Source of the DNA: a virus | Length of the DNA: 33,451 nt | Reading direction: 5' to 3' (one strand) | Virus record (IMG/VR): IMGVR_UViG_3300012000_000074 | Location: 1-33,451 of that record | Notes under the pieces: model-generated | The model's input: only the letters and a program-made list of their open reading frames with translations | Databases searched by the model: none | Told to the model about the DNA's origin: nothing | In this document: one piece after another, positions 22,411-28,650 of the stretch | Layout of the letters: each line of letters opens with the position of its first letter | How positions within the stretch are numbered: position 1 is the stretch's first letter | Program-made: the position numbers and the translations under genes

Positions 22411-22879
22411 TGCCTGTGTCCCTGAAATATTGCCAGATTCTGCCACCAAGGCCAATAGATGTTGGTGTGCTTGATAGAGTTTCTGGTCCAGGATCTAAAC
22501 TAGGACCAATTGGTTGAGGTTCTTCATTTGTGGCCAATGGCAGTGCCTGAGATGGTAGACTCATGTCTTCCACTGGTGCCATGGTTTCAGTGGGTTGATT
22601 AGAAACTGGTGATTCTGACACTGCTGATGCTGCTGGTGTTTGTACTGCCGGTGTTATCACAGCTTGGGCACCGGGGTCGCAATCCTCTTCAACAATGGTA
22701 TTGTTGATTGTGAGGTCCCGATCGTCAATGGTGACACCTTGACTGAGATGCTGAGTTATGGCCCCGATATCTGTGGCGCCGGAGTTAGTTTGAAATCGCT
22801 GGTCACAGGGCAAACCCAATTGACGACGAGCCAGTGCAAACTTTAAAGCAATCAGTTTCATCTCCAGAGCATTCATCAT
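22391..22879 (-). CDS. Virion-cluster hypothetical protein
   Basis: A 162-residue protein. The N-terminus is helical ([20 protein letters not shown]). Then come Asn/Asp-rich strands ([19 protein letters not shown]) and a long Pro/Ser/Thr-rich, acidic stretch (about 75-140) that is likely disordered. The end [17 protein letters not shown] could be a short interaction motif. Overlaps the collagen-like gene by 20 bases. Role unknown; genome context suggests a virion protein. Confidence 0.65.
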   Translation of the reverse strand: MMNALEMKLIALKFALARRQLGLPCDQRFQTNSGATDIGAITQHLSQGVTIDDRDLTINNTIVEEDCDPGAQAVITPAVQTPAASAVSESPVSNQPTETMAPVEDMSLPSQALPLATNEEPQPIGPSLDPGPETLSSTPTSIGLGGRIWQYFRDTGNGQPKP

Positions 22880-22889
22880 GTCAATCCCA

Positions 22890-22920
22890 ATAAAAGTGTA
22901 GGTCCTTGTGAGACCTACAC
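22890..22920 (-). terminator. Rho-independent terminator on the minus strand
   Basis: A perfect nine-pair stem, GTGTAGGTC and GACCTACAC (22896-22904 and 22912-22920), with a seven-base loop, followed on the minus strand by TTTTATT. It lies after the coiled-coil gene (22943-23557) and before the next gene in the same direction, so it should lower or end transcription there. Confidence 0.8.
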
Positions 22921-22942
22921 TGCCTACTACATCAACCGGATA

Positions 22943-23557
22943 TCAGCGAACGTTGTTGCTGGTACTGTCTTGTCTAACACCGGCCATTGTGCCGAAGTTG
23001 ACCATACCTTGACGAGTTTCTTGCAATTGGCTCTGGAAAGCCTGCAATTGGCTGCTGATAGCATTAAATTGCCCATCGCCGTAACGGCCCCACCAATAGC
23101 GTCCACCTTCCAGCGCACCAACTAGTTCGGTGTTGCGCTCGACCAATTGACGATTGAGGCTGTCGTCATTGAGTTGACGAATGAGATCTTGAGTGGCCTT
23201 GTTACCTGCGTCGATCTTGTCGCTCAAGTAGGTGCTCTGCTTGGCCAGTTCGATCTGTGTCTTGAGTGCATTGATTTCGGCGTCTTTGGCTGCTGCTGTG
23301 AAACCATCGCGAACTTGATAGCCAAGGCCTGTTACCTGAGCACGTAGGTCCATGGTGTCTCTGCCGACCTGTACAAGGGCTGCCGATAATGAGCTATCAA
23401 TTGCACTGATCTGTTTGATCAGACTATCCTTGGCTTCATTGATTCGTGTGTTTACGTCATAACGGGTATCTTTTATGTCACCGCGTGTTGCATAAAAACC
23501 ACCGTCGACATTGCGCTCAAAAGCGTTTAGATCTGGTTGTGTTACTGGATCTGCCAT
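22943..23557 (-). CDS. Coiled-coil virion-like protein
   Basis: A 204-residue, helical protein with AGGAG before its ATG. A long stretch (about residues 30-150) has heptad-like spacing: INEAKDSLIKQISAIDSSLS, EINALKTQIELAKQSTYLSD, DDSLNRQLVERNTELVG. There is a short Trp/Tyr/Gly segment (GGRYWWGRYGDGQ), then another helix (ISSQLQAFQSQLQETRQG). This kind of protein may form a fibre shaft or spacer. It has its own terminator, so it is probably made in greater amounts than the genes after it. Confidence 0.7.
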   Translation of the reverse strand: MADPVTQPDLNAFERNVDGGFYATRGDIKDTRYDVNTRINEAKDSLIKQISAIDSSLSAALVQVGRDTMDLRAQVTGLGYQVRDGFTAAAKDAEINALKTQIELAKQSTYLSDKIDAGNKATQDLIRQLNDDSLNRQLVERNTELVGALEGGRYWWGRYGDGQFNAISSQLQAFQSQLQETRQGMVNFGTMAGVRQDSTSNNVR

Positions 23558-23586
23558 ACTATTTCTCCTAAGTTTTTTATGAGAGT

Positions 23587-23600
23587 TGTTATCGATAACA
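23587..23600. promoter_or_regulatory. Perfect 14-base palindrome, candidate operator
   Basis: TGTTATCGATAACA is its own reverse complement. It lies 30 to 43 bases upstream of the coiled-coil gene start and just after the LuxR-type gene. It is a good candidate site for a dimeric repressor or activator. Confidence 0.5.
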
Positions 23601-23633
23601 TCTGTCTAATGTTTTACTGCTCTCATTAAATAC

Positions 23634-23894
23634 TTAGGCTGCGTGGGCTTGGATTTTATCTAGCATTGAGTCTAGGCCAGACTTCGGTGTATAATTTCGA
23701 GCAAATAGGGCAAGTTGAGTACGGTTTCGTAAGCCAAATTTTTTCAGTATACCCGACATATGAAGTTTCACAGTGCTTTCGCTGATGTGGAGCATTCGGG
23801 CTATGCTTTTGTTACTGATTCCACGAGTGGCAACGATTTCAAGTATTTGTCGTTGGCGGGGCGTCAATATGACTGTTACCTGTAGATCAGACAT
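23634..23894 (-). CDS. LuxR-type (GerE) DNA-binding regulator
   Basis: An 86-residue protein consisting of little more than the LuxR/GerE helix-turn-helix: LTPRQRQILEIVATRGISNK, SIARMLHISESTVKLHMSG, ILKKFGLRNRTQLALFA. All hallmark residues are present (Thr-Pro-Arg-Gln, Ile-Ala, Glu-Ser-Thr-Val-Lys, His). There is no receiver or ligand-binding domain, so it is a single-domain regulator. It is the first gene of the minus-strand virion cluster. A 21-base inverted repeat occurs both upstream of it and within its 3' end, probably its own sites. Confidence 0.92.
   Translation of the reverse strand: MSDLQVTVILTPRQRQILEIVATRGISNKSIARMLHISESTVKLHMSGILKKFGLRNRTQLALFARNYTPKSGLDSMLDKIQAHAA
23667..23687. 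promoter_or_regulatory. Candidate operator copy within the LuxR-type gene
   Basis: The bases GAGTCTAGGCCAGACTTC and flanks match 18 of 21 positions of the upstream element at 23953-23973. It lies in the codons for the C-terminal tail of the regulator. Confidence 0.45.
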
Positions 23895-24077
23895 AATATT
23901 CCTTTCACATATATAATTAATTACTGATTTTAGTGCGATTGTGTTATAGAGATAAGTCTAGGCTAGACTTCAGTGGCTAGGCGATGTGTGTTTTTTTTAA
24001 ATTTGTAGTTTAAAATTGTACAAATTTCTCAATTCGGTGTCTATCTCGCTTACATCTAGTTTGCCCAAAAATCTAGG
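23895..24077. other. Regulatory interval between divergent units
   Basis: About 180 bases without a gene. It holds the operator-like inverted repeat (23953-23973), the leader of the LuxR-type gene (AAGGAA before its ATG) and A+T-rich runs, ending at the promoter of the tRNA-like element. No convincing -35 for the minus-strand gene was seen. Confidence 0.55.
23953..23973. promoter_or_regulatory. Inverted-repeat operator upstream of the LuxR-type gene
   Basis: AAGTCTAG-G-CTAGACTT (23954-23970) is a perfect eight-base inverted repeat with a one-base centre, 60 to 76 bases before the regulator's start codon. The 17-base dyad is of the size bound by LuxR-type dimers. Confidence 0.6.
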
Positions 24078-24106
24078 TTGACAGCTAATATAAAAGTAAA
24101 TAAAAT
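24078..24106 (+). promoter_or_regulatory. Sigma-70 promoter for tRNA-like element
   Basis: TTGACA (24078-24083), 17 bases, TAAAAT (24101-24106). Transcription would start at about 24113, two bases before the tRNA-like sequence. Confidence 0.75.
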
Positions 24107-24114
24107 ACTTGTTT

Positions 24115-24189
24115 GCTGAATTAGCTCAGTGGTAGAGCAACCGCCTTGAAGGCGGTAGGTCGTCAGTTCGAATCCTGCCACTCCGACCA
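24115..24189 (+). tRNA. tRNA-like element, anticodon TGA, acceptor unpaired (possible pseudo-tRNA)
   Basis: D arm AGCTCAGTGGTAGAGC, anticodon arm ACCGC-CTTGAAG-GCGGT, T loop TTCGAAT and terminal CCA are present with normal spacing. The anticodon reads TGA (serine UCA), yet the variable loop is short (AGGTC), unlike serine tRNAs, and the 5' body resembles tRNA-Thr. The acceptor halves GCTGAAT and CACTCCG do not pair, and the T stem has two mismatches. It is thus a chimeric or decayed tRNA, or one needing unusual processing. Its strong promoter argues that it is transcribed. Confidence 0.6.
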
Positions 24190-24230
24190 GCTAAATTTCT
24201 AGTACTTGAGTAATAGAATAAGTAAAAAAT

Positions 24231-24305
24231 GCGGATATAATTCAGGGGTAGAATGTTTGCTTGCCAAGCAAAATGCCGTCGGTTCGAATCCGACTATCCG
24301 CTCCA
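24231..24305 (+). tRNA. tRNA-Gly (GCC)
   Basis: Acceptor GCGGATA pairs with TATCCGC, discriminator T, encoded CCA. Anticodon stem TTTGC/GCAAA, loop TTGCCAA, anticodon GCC. T arm GTCGG-TTCGAAT-CCGAC. A normal tRNA, probably on the transcript from the promoter at 24078. Confidence 0.95.
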
Positions 24306-24324
24306 AAATCCACTGGAAACTTTC

Positions 24325-24957
24325 ATGAACACAATCGATAACGAACCATTAAACACTTTGTGGAACCTAAAAGTGCATAGGTACCCGCCATGGATATATA
24401 TGTCAAATGTGTTTGACAAATCAGAGTGCGAAAATATTGTTTCTATAATGTCGAGATACCCGTCTAAAGAGGCCAGTATCTTGCAAGAGATCAAAGATGA
24501 CAATGTTGTTCGACATCAATTTGACAACAAAGTTAGAAAAAACAGAATAAGCTGGGTGCCAGCTGGTCCAACAGAGACTGATTGGATTTTTAGAAAACTA
24601 ACTGATGCAATCATTGAGCTTAATAAGCAGTTCTATAATTTTGATTTGGACTACATTGAAAGTCTACAATATACTATCTATAACCAAATTGGTGATCATT
24701 ATATAGCTCACGAAGATTTTCGAGGTATGGGTGCACATTATAGAAAATTTAGTTTTAGTGTTCAACTCAGTGACCCGGACACCTACGAAGGTTGTGATCT
24801 TATGATACATAAAAGGGGATCTGAATTTGCGCCAACCAAACGCGAACAGGGCACTATGGTGGCTTTTCCTAGCTATAGTTTACATCAGGTTACTCCCCTC
24901 GTCAAGGGCACCAGAATCAGCCTGGTAGGCTGGGTCTGTGGACAACCTTTTAAGTAA
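24325..24957 (+). CDS. 2-oxoglutarate/Fe(II)-dependent hydroxylase (P4H/PKHD-like)
   Basis: A 210-residue enzyme beginning 20 bases after tRNA-Gly; ATG 24325 is used because longer frames run into the tRNA. The jelly-roll motifs are clear: YNQIGDHYIAHEDF with the HxD metal pair, FSFSVQLSDPDTYEGCDL, GTMVAFPSYSLHQVTPL with the distal His, and KGTRISLVGWVCG with the Arg that binds 2-oxoglutarate. This arrangement is typical of prolyl-4-hydroxylase-like and PKHD-type hydroxylases. The substrate is unknown; the collagen-like fibre nearby is a candidate. Confidence 0.9.
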   Translation: MNTIDNEPLNTLWNLKVHRYPPWIYMSNVFDKSECENIVSIMSRYPSKEASILQEIKDDNVVRHQFDNKVRKNRISWVPAGPTETDWIFRKLTDAIIELNKQFYNFDLDYIESLQYTIYNQIGDHYIAHEDFRGMGAHYRKFSFSVQLSDPDTYEGCDLMIHKRGSEFAPTKREQGTMVAFPSYSLHQVTPLVKGTRISLVGWVCGQPFK

Positions 24958-24966
24958 ATAGTGTTA
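24955..24966 (+). promoter_or_regulatory. Possible late promoter box
   Basis: TAAATA at 24955-24960, overlapping the hydroxylase stop. Transcription would start near 24966, leaving a short leader with GGAGG before the ATG at 24989. Confidence 0.3.
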
Positions 24967-24988
24967 CGGACAACAGTGGAGGTTTAAT

Positions 24989-25171
24989 ATGCAGTTTAAA
25001 AAGTTTGAACCTCTGCATGAAGATGCTCGAATCAAAATCATTGATTTAATTCAACGAGGGGGGCGTATTCTTGTGGAGAAACTTGAATTCGTTGATGTGG
25101 TCAGATACCAGAATATAGCTAGAATCGATCAATGGGGCAGAGTAACCTGGCGTCATGTTGGTTCTAGATAA
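24989..25171 (+). CDS. Small phage protein
   Basis: A 60-residue basic protein with a strong ribosome site (TGGAGG) seven bases before its ATG. Helix (EDARIKIIDLIQRGGRI) and strands (KLEFVDVVRYQNIARIDQWG, then RVTWRHVG). It overlaps the peptide deformylase start by 17 bases. No family known to me; possibly a small nucleic-acid-binding fold. Confidence 0.65.
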   Translation: MQFKKFEPLHEDARIKIIDLIQRGGRILVEKLEFVDVVRYQNIARIDQWGRVTWRHVGSR

Positions 25172-25658
25172 ATCAATTTTAAACAAGGTTTGTCTGCCGG
25201 TGAATTTTTCTCGTCCCCGAGATAATCTACGACTGGCTCAACAGCTTTATCAAACCATGCGGCAAGAATCGGGAATTGGTCTGGCGGCCAACCAAGTTGG
25301 AATCGACGCTAGATTATTTGTTATGTTTGTTGATCGTCGAGTCTATCATTGTTTTAATCCAGAAATAATTACAGCCAGTGAGCAGTGTTCAACACAAAAT
25401 GAAGGATGTTTAAGTTTTCCAAAAGAGTTTATATCTATTGCGAGACCAGAGCGTATTCTAGTAAAATACCAAGATGCCTACGGTAATCAAAATGAATGTT
25501 GGTTGTTGGGTCTGGCAGCAAGATGTTTCCAACACGAATTAGATCATCTAAATGGTATTACCATGCATGAAAGACAAATGGGGGTTAATTCAGCGGCAGG
25601 TGGCGATCCTTACAAGATCGAGTCCATTGGTTTGAATTCGGTGCTCCCAACCAAGTAA
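25155..25658 (+). CDS. def: Peptide deformylase
   Basis: Removes the formyl group from new proteins; many marine and freshwater phages carry one. It is 167 residues, normal for the family. The three motifs are intact: GIGLAANQVG (residues 40-49), EGCLS (83-87, metal ligand Cys85) and QHELDHLNG (His127, catalytic Glu128, His131). It lacks the long C-terminal extension of many bacterial enzymes, as usual for phage versions. It overlaps the small gene in front by 17 bases. Confidence 0.96.
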   Translation: MLVLDKSILNKVCLPVNFSRPRDNLRLAQQLYQTMRQESGIGLAANQVGIDARLFVMFVDRRVYHCFNPEIITASEQCSTQNEGCLSFPKEFISIARPERILVKYQDAYGNQNECWLLGLAARCFQHELDHLNGITMHERQMGVNSAAGGDPYKIESIGLNSVLPTK

Positions 25659-25697
25659 CTGTAAAGAAGGAAAATCAAGAGTCTGGAAAAAATAAAT

Positions 25698-25785
25698 GCG
25701 CGGGTGGCGAAATTGGTGAAACGCAAAGGATTTAAAATCCTTCACATTAGAAACATTGCGGGTTCGAATCCCGCCCTGCGTACCA
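25698..25785 (+). tRNA. tRNA-Leu (TAA)
   Basis: Acceptor GCGCGGG pairs with CCTGCGT (two G-T pairs), discriminator A, encoded CCA. Anticodon stem AAGGA/TCCTT, loop TTTAAAA, anticodon TAA. A long variable arm as expected for leucine, and T arm GCGGG-TTCGAAT-CCCGC. It reads UUA/UUG codons and stands alone between the deformylase gene and the zinc-ribbon gene. Confidence 0.93.
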
Positions 25786-25801
25786 ATTATAAAGGAATAC
25801 A

Positions 25802-25990
25802 ATGTCAACAGAAATTAATCACGAAGAACCAACCGAACCTTTTGCTCGACAAAGAATTGAAATTTGTAGACAATGCGAACATTATGCAGCATTATTTTGC
25901 AAAAAATGTGGGTGTTTCATGCCCCTAAAAACTAGAATTAGACAAGCACAATGTCCGCTTGGCAAGTGGGTACAGGAAGATGCACAATAA
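25802..25990 (+). CDS. Cys-rich zinc-ribbon phage protein
   Basis: A 62-residue protein with AAAGGA before its ATG. Two Cys pairs, ICRQCEHY and FCKKCGCFMPLKTRI, plus a further Cys in AQCPLGKW, give a treble-clef or zinc-ribbon pattern that I recall from many T4-like phages. Probably binds one or two zinc ions; function unknown. Confidence 0.8.
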   Translation: MSTEINHEEPTEPFARQRIEICRQCEHYAALFCKKCGCFMPLKTRIRQAQCPLGKWVQEDAQ

Positions 25991-26054
25991 AAAAGATCTA
26001 TTACCAATCACTTCGGAGCAAATAGAAATCACTGCCTGGGATGAAGAAGCCTAG
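25980..26054 (+). CDS. Tiny open reading frame, doubtful gene
   Basis: A 24-residue frame (MHNKKDLLPITSEQIEITAW, then DEEA) that starts within the last codons of the zinc-ribbon gene and fills the gap to the next gene. Composition looks protein-like and it would be translationally coupled, but it is too short to be sure. Confidence 0.35.
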   Translation: MHNKKDLLPITSEQIEITAWDEEA

Positions 26055-26319
26055 CAAGTGCTCGAATCCAAAAATGAAAATCGATTTAGACCAAATACTG
26101 GAACTAGTTCAGGAAATAGAGAGCCAAGATCCAATTGACTGGGGTATGCTACAGATCGACGAAGAGCTGGCCACCCGACTGGTAGTTTCCAGCCTAGTAG
26201 ATCAATTTAACAATGATTGGTCAAAATTAGATGTATATGATCGCGATTGCGCCATGATGGCCGTTATTGCCAAATTGGTTGTAGAAAACTTTAGTCTTAA
26301 TCTAAAATTACAACTATGA
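26041..26319 (+). CDS. Small helical hypothetical protein
   Basis: A 92-residue protein if started at ATG 26041; a second in-frame ATG at 26074 (MKIDLDQILELVQEIE) may be the true start, as the first 11 residues look unlike a protein core. Neither has a strong ribosome site. Helical: ILELVQEIESQDPIDWGML, ATRLVVSSLVDQFNNDW, CAMMAVIAKLVVENF. Four-base overlap with the deaminase gene. No recognised family. Confidence 0.6.
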   Translation: MKKPSKCSNPKMKIDLDQILELVQEIESQDPIDWGMLQIDEELATRLVVSSLVDQFNNDWSKLDVYDRDCAMMAVIAKLVVENFSLNLKLQL

Positions 26320-26756
26320 AATCTAAATTTGTTGAACTTTATCGTGATATTGCAGAACGTGTAGCCCAGCTCAGTACTGCTCGCCGGGCACGAGTTGGTT
26401 CTATTGTGGTCAAAGATGACCGAATAATCAGCATTGGCTACAATGGCACGCCACGAGGATGGGACAACAATTGTGAATATGAAAACTTTACACTAGGCAG
26501 CGTTGACCAGCCTAAATTAGAAACCAGACCTGAAGTCTGTCATGCAGAAATGAATGCATTGGCCAAGAAAGCTCGCAGCAATGAAAGTGCCGAAGATGCT
26601 GACATGTTTGTCACACATGGCCCTTGCATGGAATGCGCCAAACTAATCTATCAATCGGGCATAGCCAAGGTCTACTACGGTGAACCCTATAAAGACGATG
26701 CTGGTGTGAGATTTCTCAAGCAGAGTGGTGTTGAAGTCATAAAACATGGAGATTGA
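26316..26756 (+). CDS. dCMP deaminase
   Basis: Converts dCMP to dUMP for dTMP synthesis. It is 146 residues. The zinc site is complete: CHAEMNAL with His76 and the proton-shuttling Glu78, and GPCMECAK with Cys104 and Cys107. The N-terminal ARVGSIVVKDDRIISIGYNG and the specificity segment YNGTPRGWDNNCE are those of deoxycytidylate deaminases (T4 Cd and ComEB type), not of tRNA or cytidine deaminases. It complements the ribonucleotide reductase far upstream. Confidence 0.95.
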   Translation: MKSKFVELYRDIAERVAQLSTARRARVGSIVVKDDRIISIGYNGTPRGWDNNCEYENFTLGSVDQPKLETRPEVCHAEMNALAKKARSNESAEDADMFVTHGPCMECAKLIYQSGIAKVYYGEPYKDDAGVRFLKQSGVEVIKHGD

Positions 26757-26758
26757 CA

Positions 26759-27169
26759 ATGGCAAGATGGCGTATTACCAATATGAACAAAAAATCGGCC
26801 GTGGAACGACAGTTCTGGATTCGAGATGGTGTTACAGCAGTCAAAGACGAAGGCTTTCGTTGGGGTATCTGGGAATGTGACAGCGAGGAACGACCCGACA
26901 TTGATTTGGACAACCCCGACGGCTATGAACTACTCAGTGCAGACTATGACTGGGAAATGCAGGAAATGACCGACGGTAGCTGGCTAGAATGGATCTGGCC
27001 CGATGACGTTGCCGAAGAAGAACGTGAGCGAGTTGAAGAACTTTACAACGAAGACGGGTATGAAGGCCTGGAAGCCGACGGTTGGATCAATGATGAAACC
27101 GAACAGTGGATCTATGGGCCCATGATGTTGACCAATGCTGACACAGGAGACACTTTCGATGGCAACTAA
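26759..27169 (+). CDS. Acidic Trp-rich phage protein
   Basis: A 136-residue protein, started at ATG 26759 because GGAG lies seven bases upstream; TTG at 26753 is also in frame. Very acidic and rich in Trp (WGIWECDSEERPDIDL, DGSWLEWIWPDDVAEEERE). Likely a compact mixed fold. High acidity could imply DNA mimicry, but this is only an impression. It overlaps the next gene by 11 bases. Confidence 0.7.
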   Translation: MARWRITNMNKKSAVERQFWIRDGVTAVKDEGFRWGIWECDSEERPDIDLDNPDGYELLSADYDWEMQEMTDGSWLEWIWPDDVAEEERERVEELYNEDGYEGLEADGWINDETEQWIYGPMMLTNADTGDTFDGN

Positions 27170-27365
27170 GGCACAAGAGGTCTTTCAAATAGTCTGTGAC
27201 CAACTCAATTCAGAATTCGAGGGCGTGATTTCCCGTGACATATATCAGAAACGGGTCTATCAATACATTGTTGAACAGTCGGCCATGATTGCCACAGCAC
27301 ATAGTCCGTCTCACACAGACATCGGTGAAATTATTCTAAAAGTTATGGGTGTTGTTGAAAAATGA
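27159..27365 (+). CDS. Small helical phage protein
   Basis: A 68-residue protein from ATG 27159, with AGGAGA upstream; a longer frame from 27135 lies within the previous gene. Mostly helical (TKAQEVFQIVCDQLNSEFEG, YQYIVEQSAMIATA). Four-base overlap with the next gene. No recognised family. Confidence 0.65.
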   Translation: MATKAQEVFQIVCDQLNSEFEGVISRDIYQKRVYQYIVEQSAMIATAHSPSHTDIGEIILKVMGVVEK

Positions 27366-27670
27366 AAAATGTACATGAACTAACCGACAAAGAACTTGAA
27401 GAGTGTGTGGATGGCTCAACTAATTTAACAATGTTAAAAGATATTCTTACCAGGCATGGTGTAGTTGGTAATGATGGATACCTTGATCCAGAAATATTTG
27501 CCAATTGGTTCGCCCAAGGCATTGAAGCATATATCGAGGCCGAAGCAGACAGCGATGAATGGAACGAGGCCAATGATGTTAACTGGACCTGGGGTTATGA
27601 CATTGCTGATAATATTAATATTTATATAAGCGACAATTTTAAGGATGACAATGAAACAATTAACCAATAA
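27362..27670 (+). CDS. Acidic phage hypothetical protein
   Basis: A 102-residue, acidic protein (MKNVHELTDKELEECVDGST...). Helical at the front (LTMLKDILTRHGVVG), with an Asp/Glu/Trp-rich middle (EAYIEAEADSDEWNEANDV). It is coupled to both neighbours: ATGA overlap before it and 20 bases overlap with the omega-like gene after it. No motif found. Confidence 0.65.
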   Translation: MKNVHELTDKELEECVDGSTNLTMLKDILTRHGVVGNDGYLDPEIFANWFAQGIEAYIEAEADSDEWNEANDVNWTWGYDIADNINIYISDNFKDDNETINQ

Positions 27671-27875
27671 TATTGACATTCAACAATGTACGGCGCGAGC
27701 AGGTAATAAGTTTGACCTAATTTTAATGGCCGCAGTGCGGGCCAGAGAAATTGGTCGATCCAATCATACTCATGACCAAACTAAACACAAACATGCGATT
27801 TTGGCCTTGGAAGAAATACAACAGGGTATTGTAGGTCGAGAATTGCTTAGAAAAGTCGGCCGAAAATTTAAATAG
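27651..27875 (+). CDS. RNA polymerase omega subunit-like protein
   Basis: A 74-residue protein with AAGG six bases before ATG 27651 (ATG 27645 touches that site). AGNKFDLILMAAVRAREIG aligns closely with the core of bacterial omega (E. coli IGNRFDLVLVAARRARQM), and HAILALEEIQQGIVGRELL matches the following helix (VIALREIEEGLINNQIL). In bacteria omega cradles the beta-prime subunit and its N-terminus takes part in ppGpp binding. The E. coli C-terminal tail is missing. A phage copy could replace host omega and alter polymerase assembly or the stringent response (inference). Confidence 0.85.
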   Translation: MKQLTNNIDIQQCTARAGNKFDLILMAAVRAREIGRSNHTHDQTKHKHAILALEEIQQGIVGRELLRKVGRKFK

Positions 27876-27940
27876 TAAATTAAACCCATTGATATTTTTT
27901 GGGTGCCCGCAATTAAATATTGTGGATAGCCGAAAATATC

Positions 27941-28501
27941 ATGACAATCTTAGCATTAGACATAAACGGCGTTCCTCGGCAATGGATTGACACAGACGAG
28001 GCCATAACTTATCATGCCAAACAAGCAGTTGCCTGGAGTCTAGGCAGCATTGTAGCTCGCTATCGTGGCGGAATTCAGCAAGATGGTAGTCGAAGTTATT
28101 TAGAAACGCCCAGTATCATTGCAATCCGTGGACAGGGATTTAATCCACAAAAACATGCTCGAGTTGGAATCAGCAATCGTACACTATTTGGGCGAGATCG
28201 ACATATCTGTGCTGTGTGTGGTAATTATTTTCCTAATTTTAGAGATCTAAGTCGAGATCATATTATTCCGAAAAGTAAAGGTGGGTCAACCACCTATAAA
28301 AATCTTGTAACAATGTGTAAAACGTGTAATCAAAAAAAAGGAGATAAATTATTGCACGAGGTAGGTATGGAGTTACTTTATATCCCTTATGAACCCAATC
28401 ATGCCGAACATATGATCTTACAAAATAGAAATATTTTGGCAGACCAAATGGACTTTCTAATACAACGACTACCCAAATATTCTAGAGTTCGCCCTGCTTA
28501 A
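27941..28501 (+). CDS. HNH endonuclease
   Basis: A 186-residue nuclease from ATG 27941; TTG 27920 is an alternative and neither has a clear ribosome site. Residues about 85-145 form the HNH/zinc core: LFGRDRHICAVCGNYF, LSRDHIIPKSKGG, TYKNLVTMCKTCNQKKGD, with two CxxC pairs around the His-Asn-His metal finger. The N-terminal 80 residues (ILALDINGVPRQWID, VARYRGGIQQDG) resemble the extension seen in phage HNH proteins. It could be a free-standing homing enzyme or serve packaging or recombination. Confidence 0.9.
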   Translation: MTILALDINGVPRQWIDTDEAITYHAKQAVAWSLGSIVARYRGGIQQDGSRSYLETPSIIAIRGQGFNPQKHARVGISNRTLFGRDRHICAVCGNYFPNFRDLSRDHIIPKSKGGSTTYKNLVTMCKTCNQKKGDKLLHEVGMELLYIPYEPNHAEHMILQNRNILADQMDFLIQRLPKYSRVRPA

Positions 28502-28637
28502 ATTTGCATTTATCAAAATAAAAGGCTTTAACTGCATTATTAACAGCCATATCTTTGCTGCCATGGGGACAAATAATCCATTGGCCGTATTACCCAAATC
28601 AAATCAAGTACTAAAAGAATTTAGAGCTCAGTCAAGC
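28502..28637. other. Gap with no clear gene
   Basis: About 136 bases. The minus strand holds a short frame (28482-28550 from an ATG, open up to about 28588) whose peptide IICPHGSKDMAVNNAVKAF looks protein-like but lacks a proper start. A weak GGCT/AGCC hairpin lies at about 28523-28547. Otherwise nothing recognised. Confidence 0.3.
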
Positions 28638-28650
28638 TAAATACTTGACT
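28638..28650 (+). promoter_or_regulatory. Possible T4-like late promoter box
   Basis: TAAATAC at 28638-28644, seven bases before the ATG at 28651. By T4 geometry transcription would begin about two bases before the start codon. No ribosome site fits in the interval. Confidence 0.35.
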
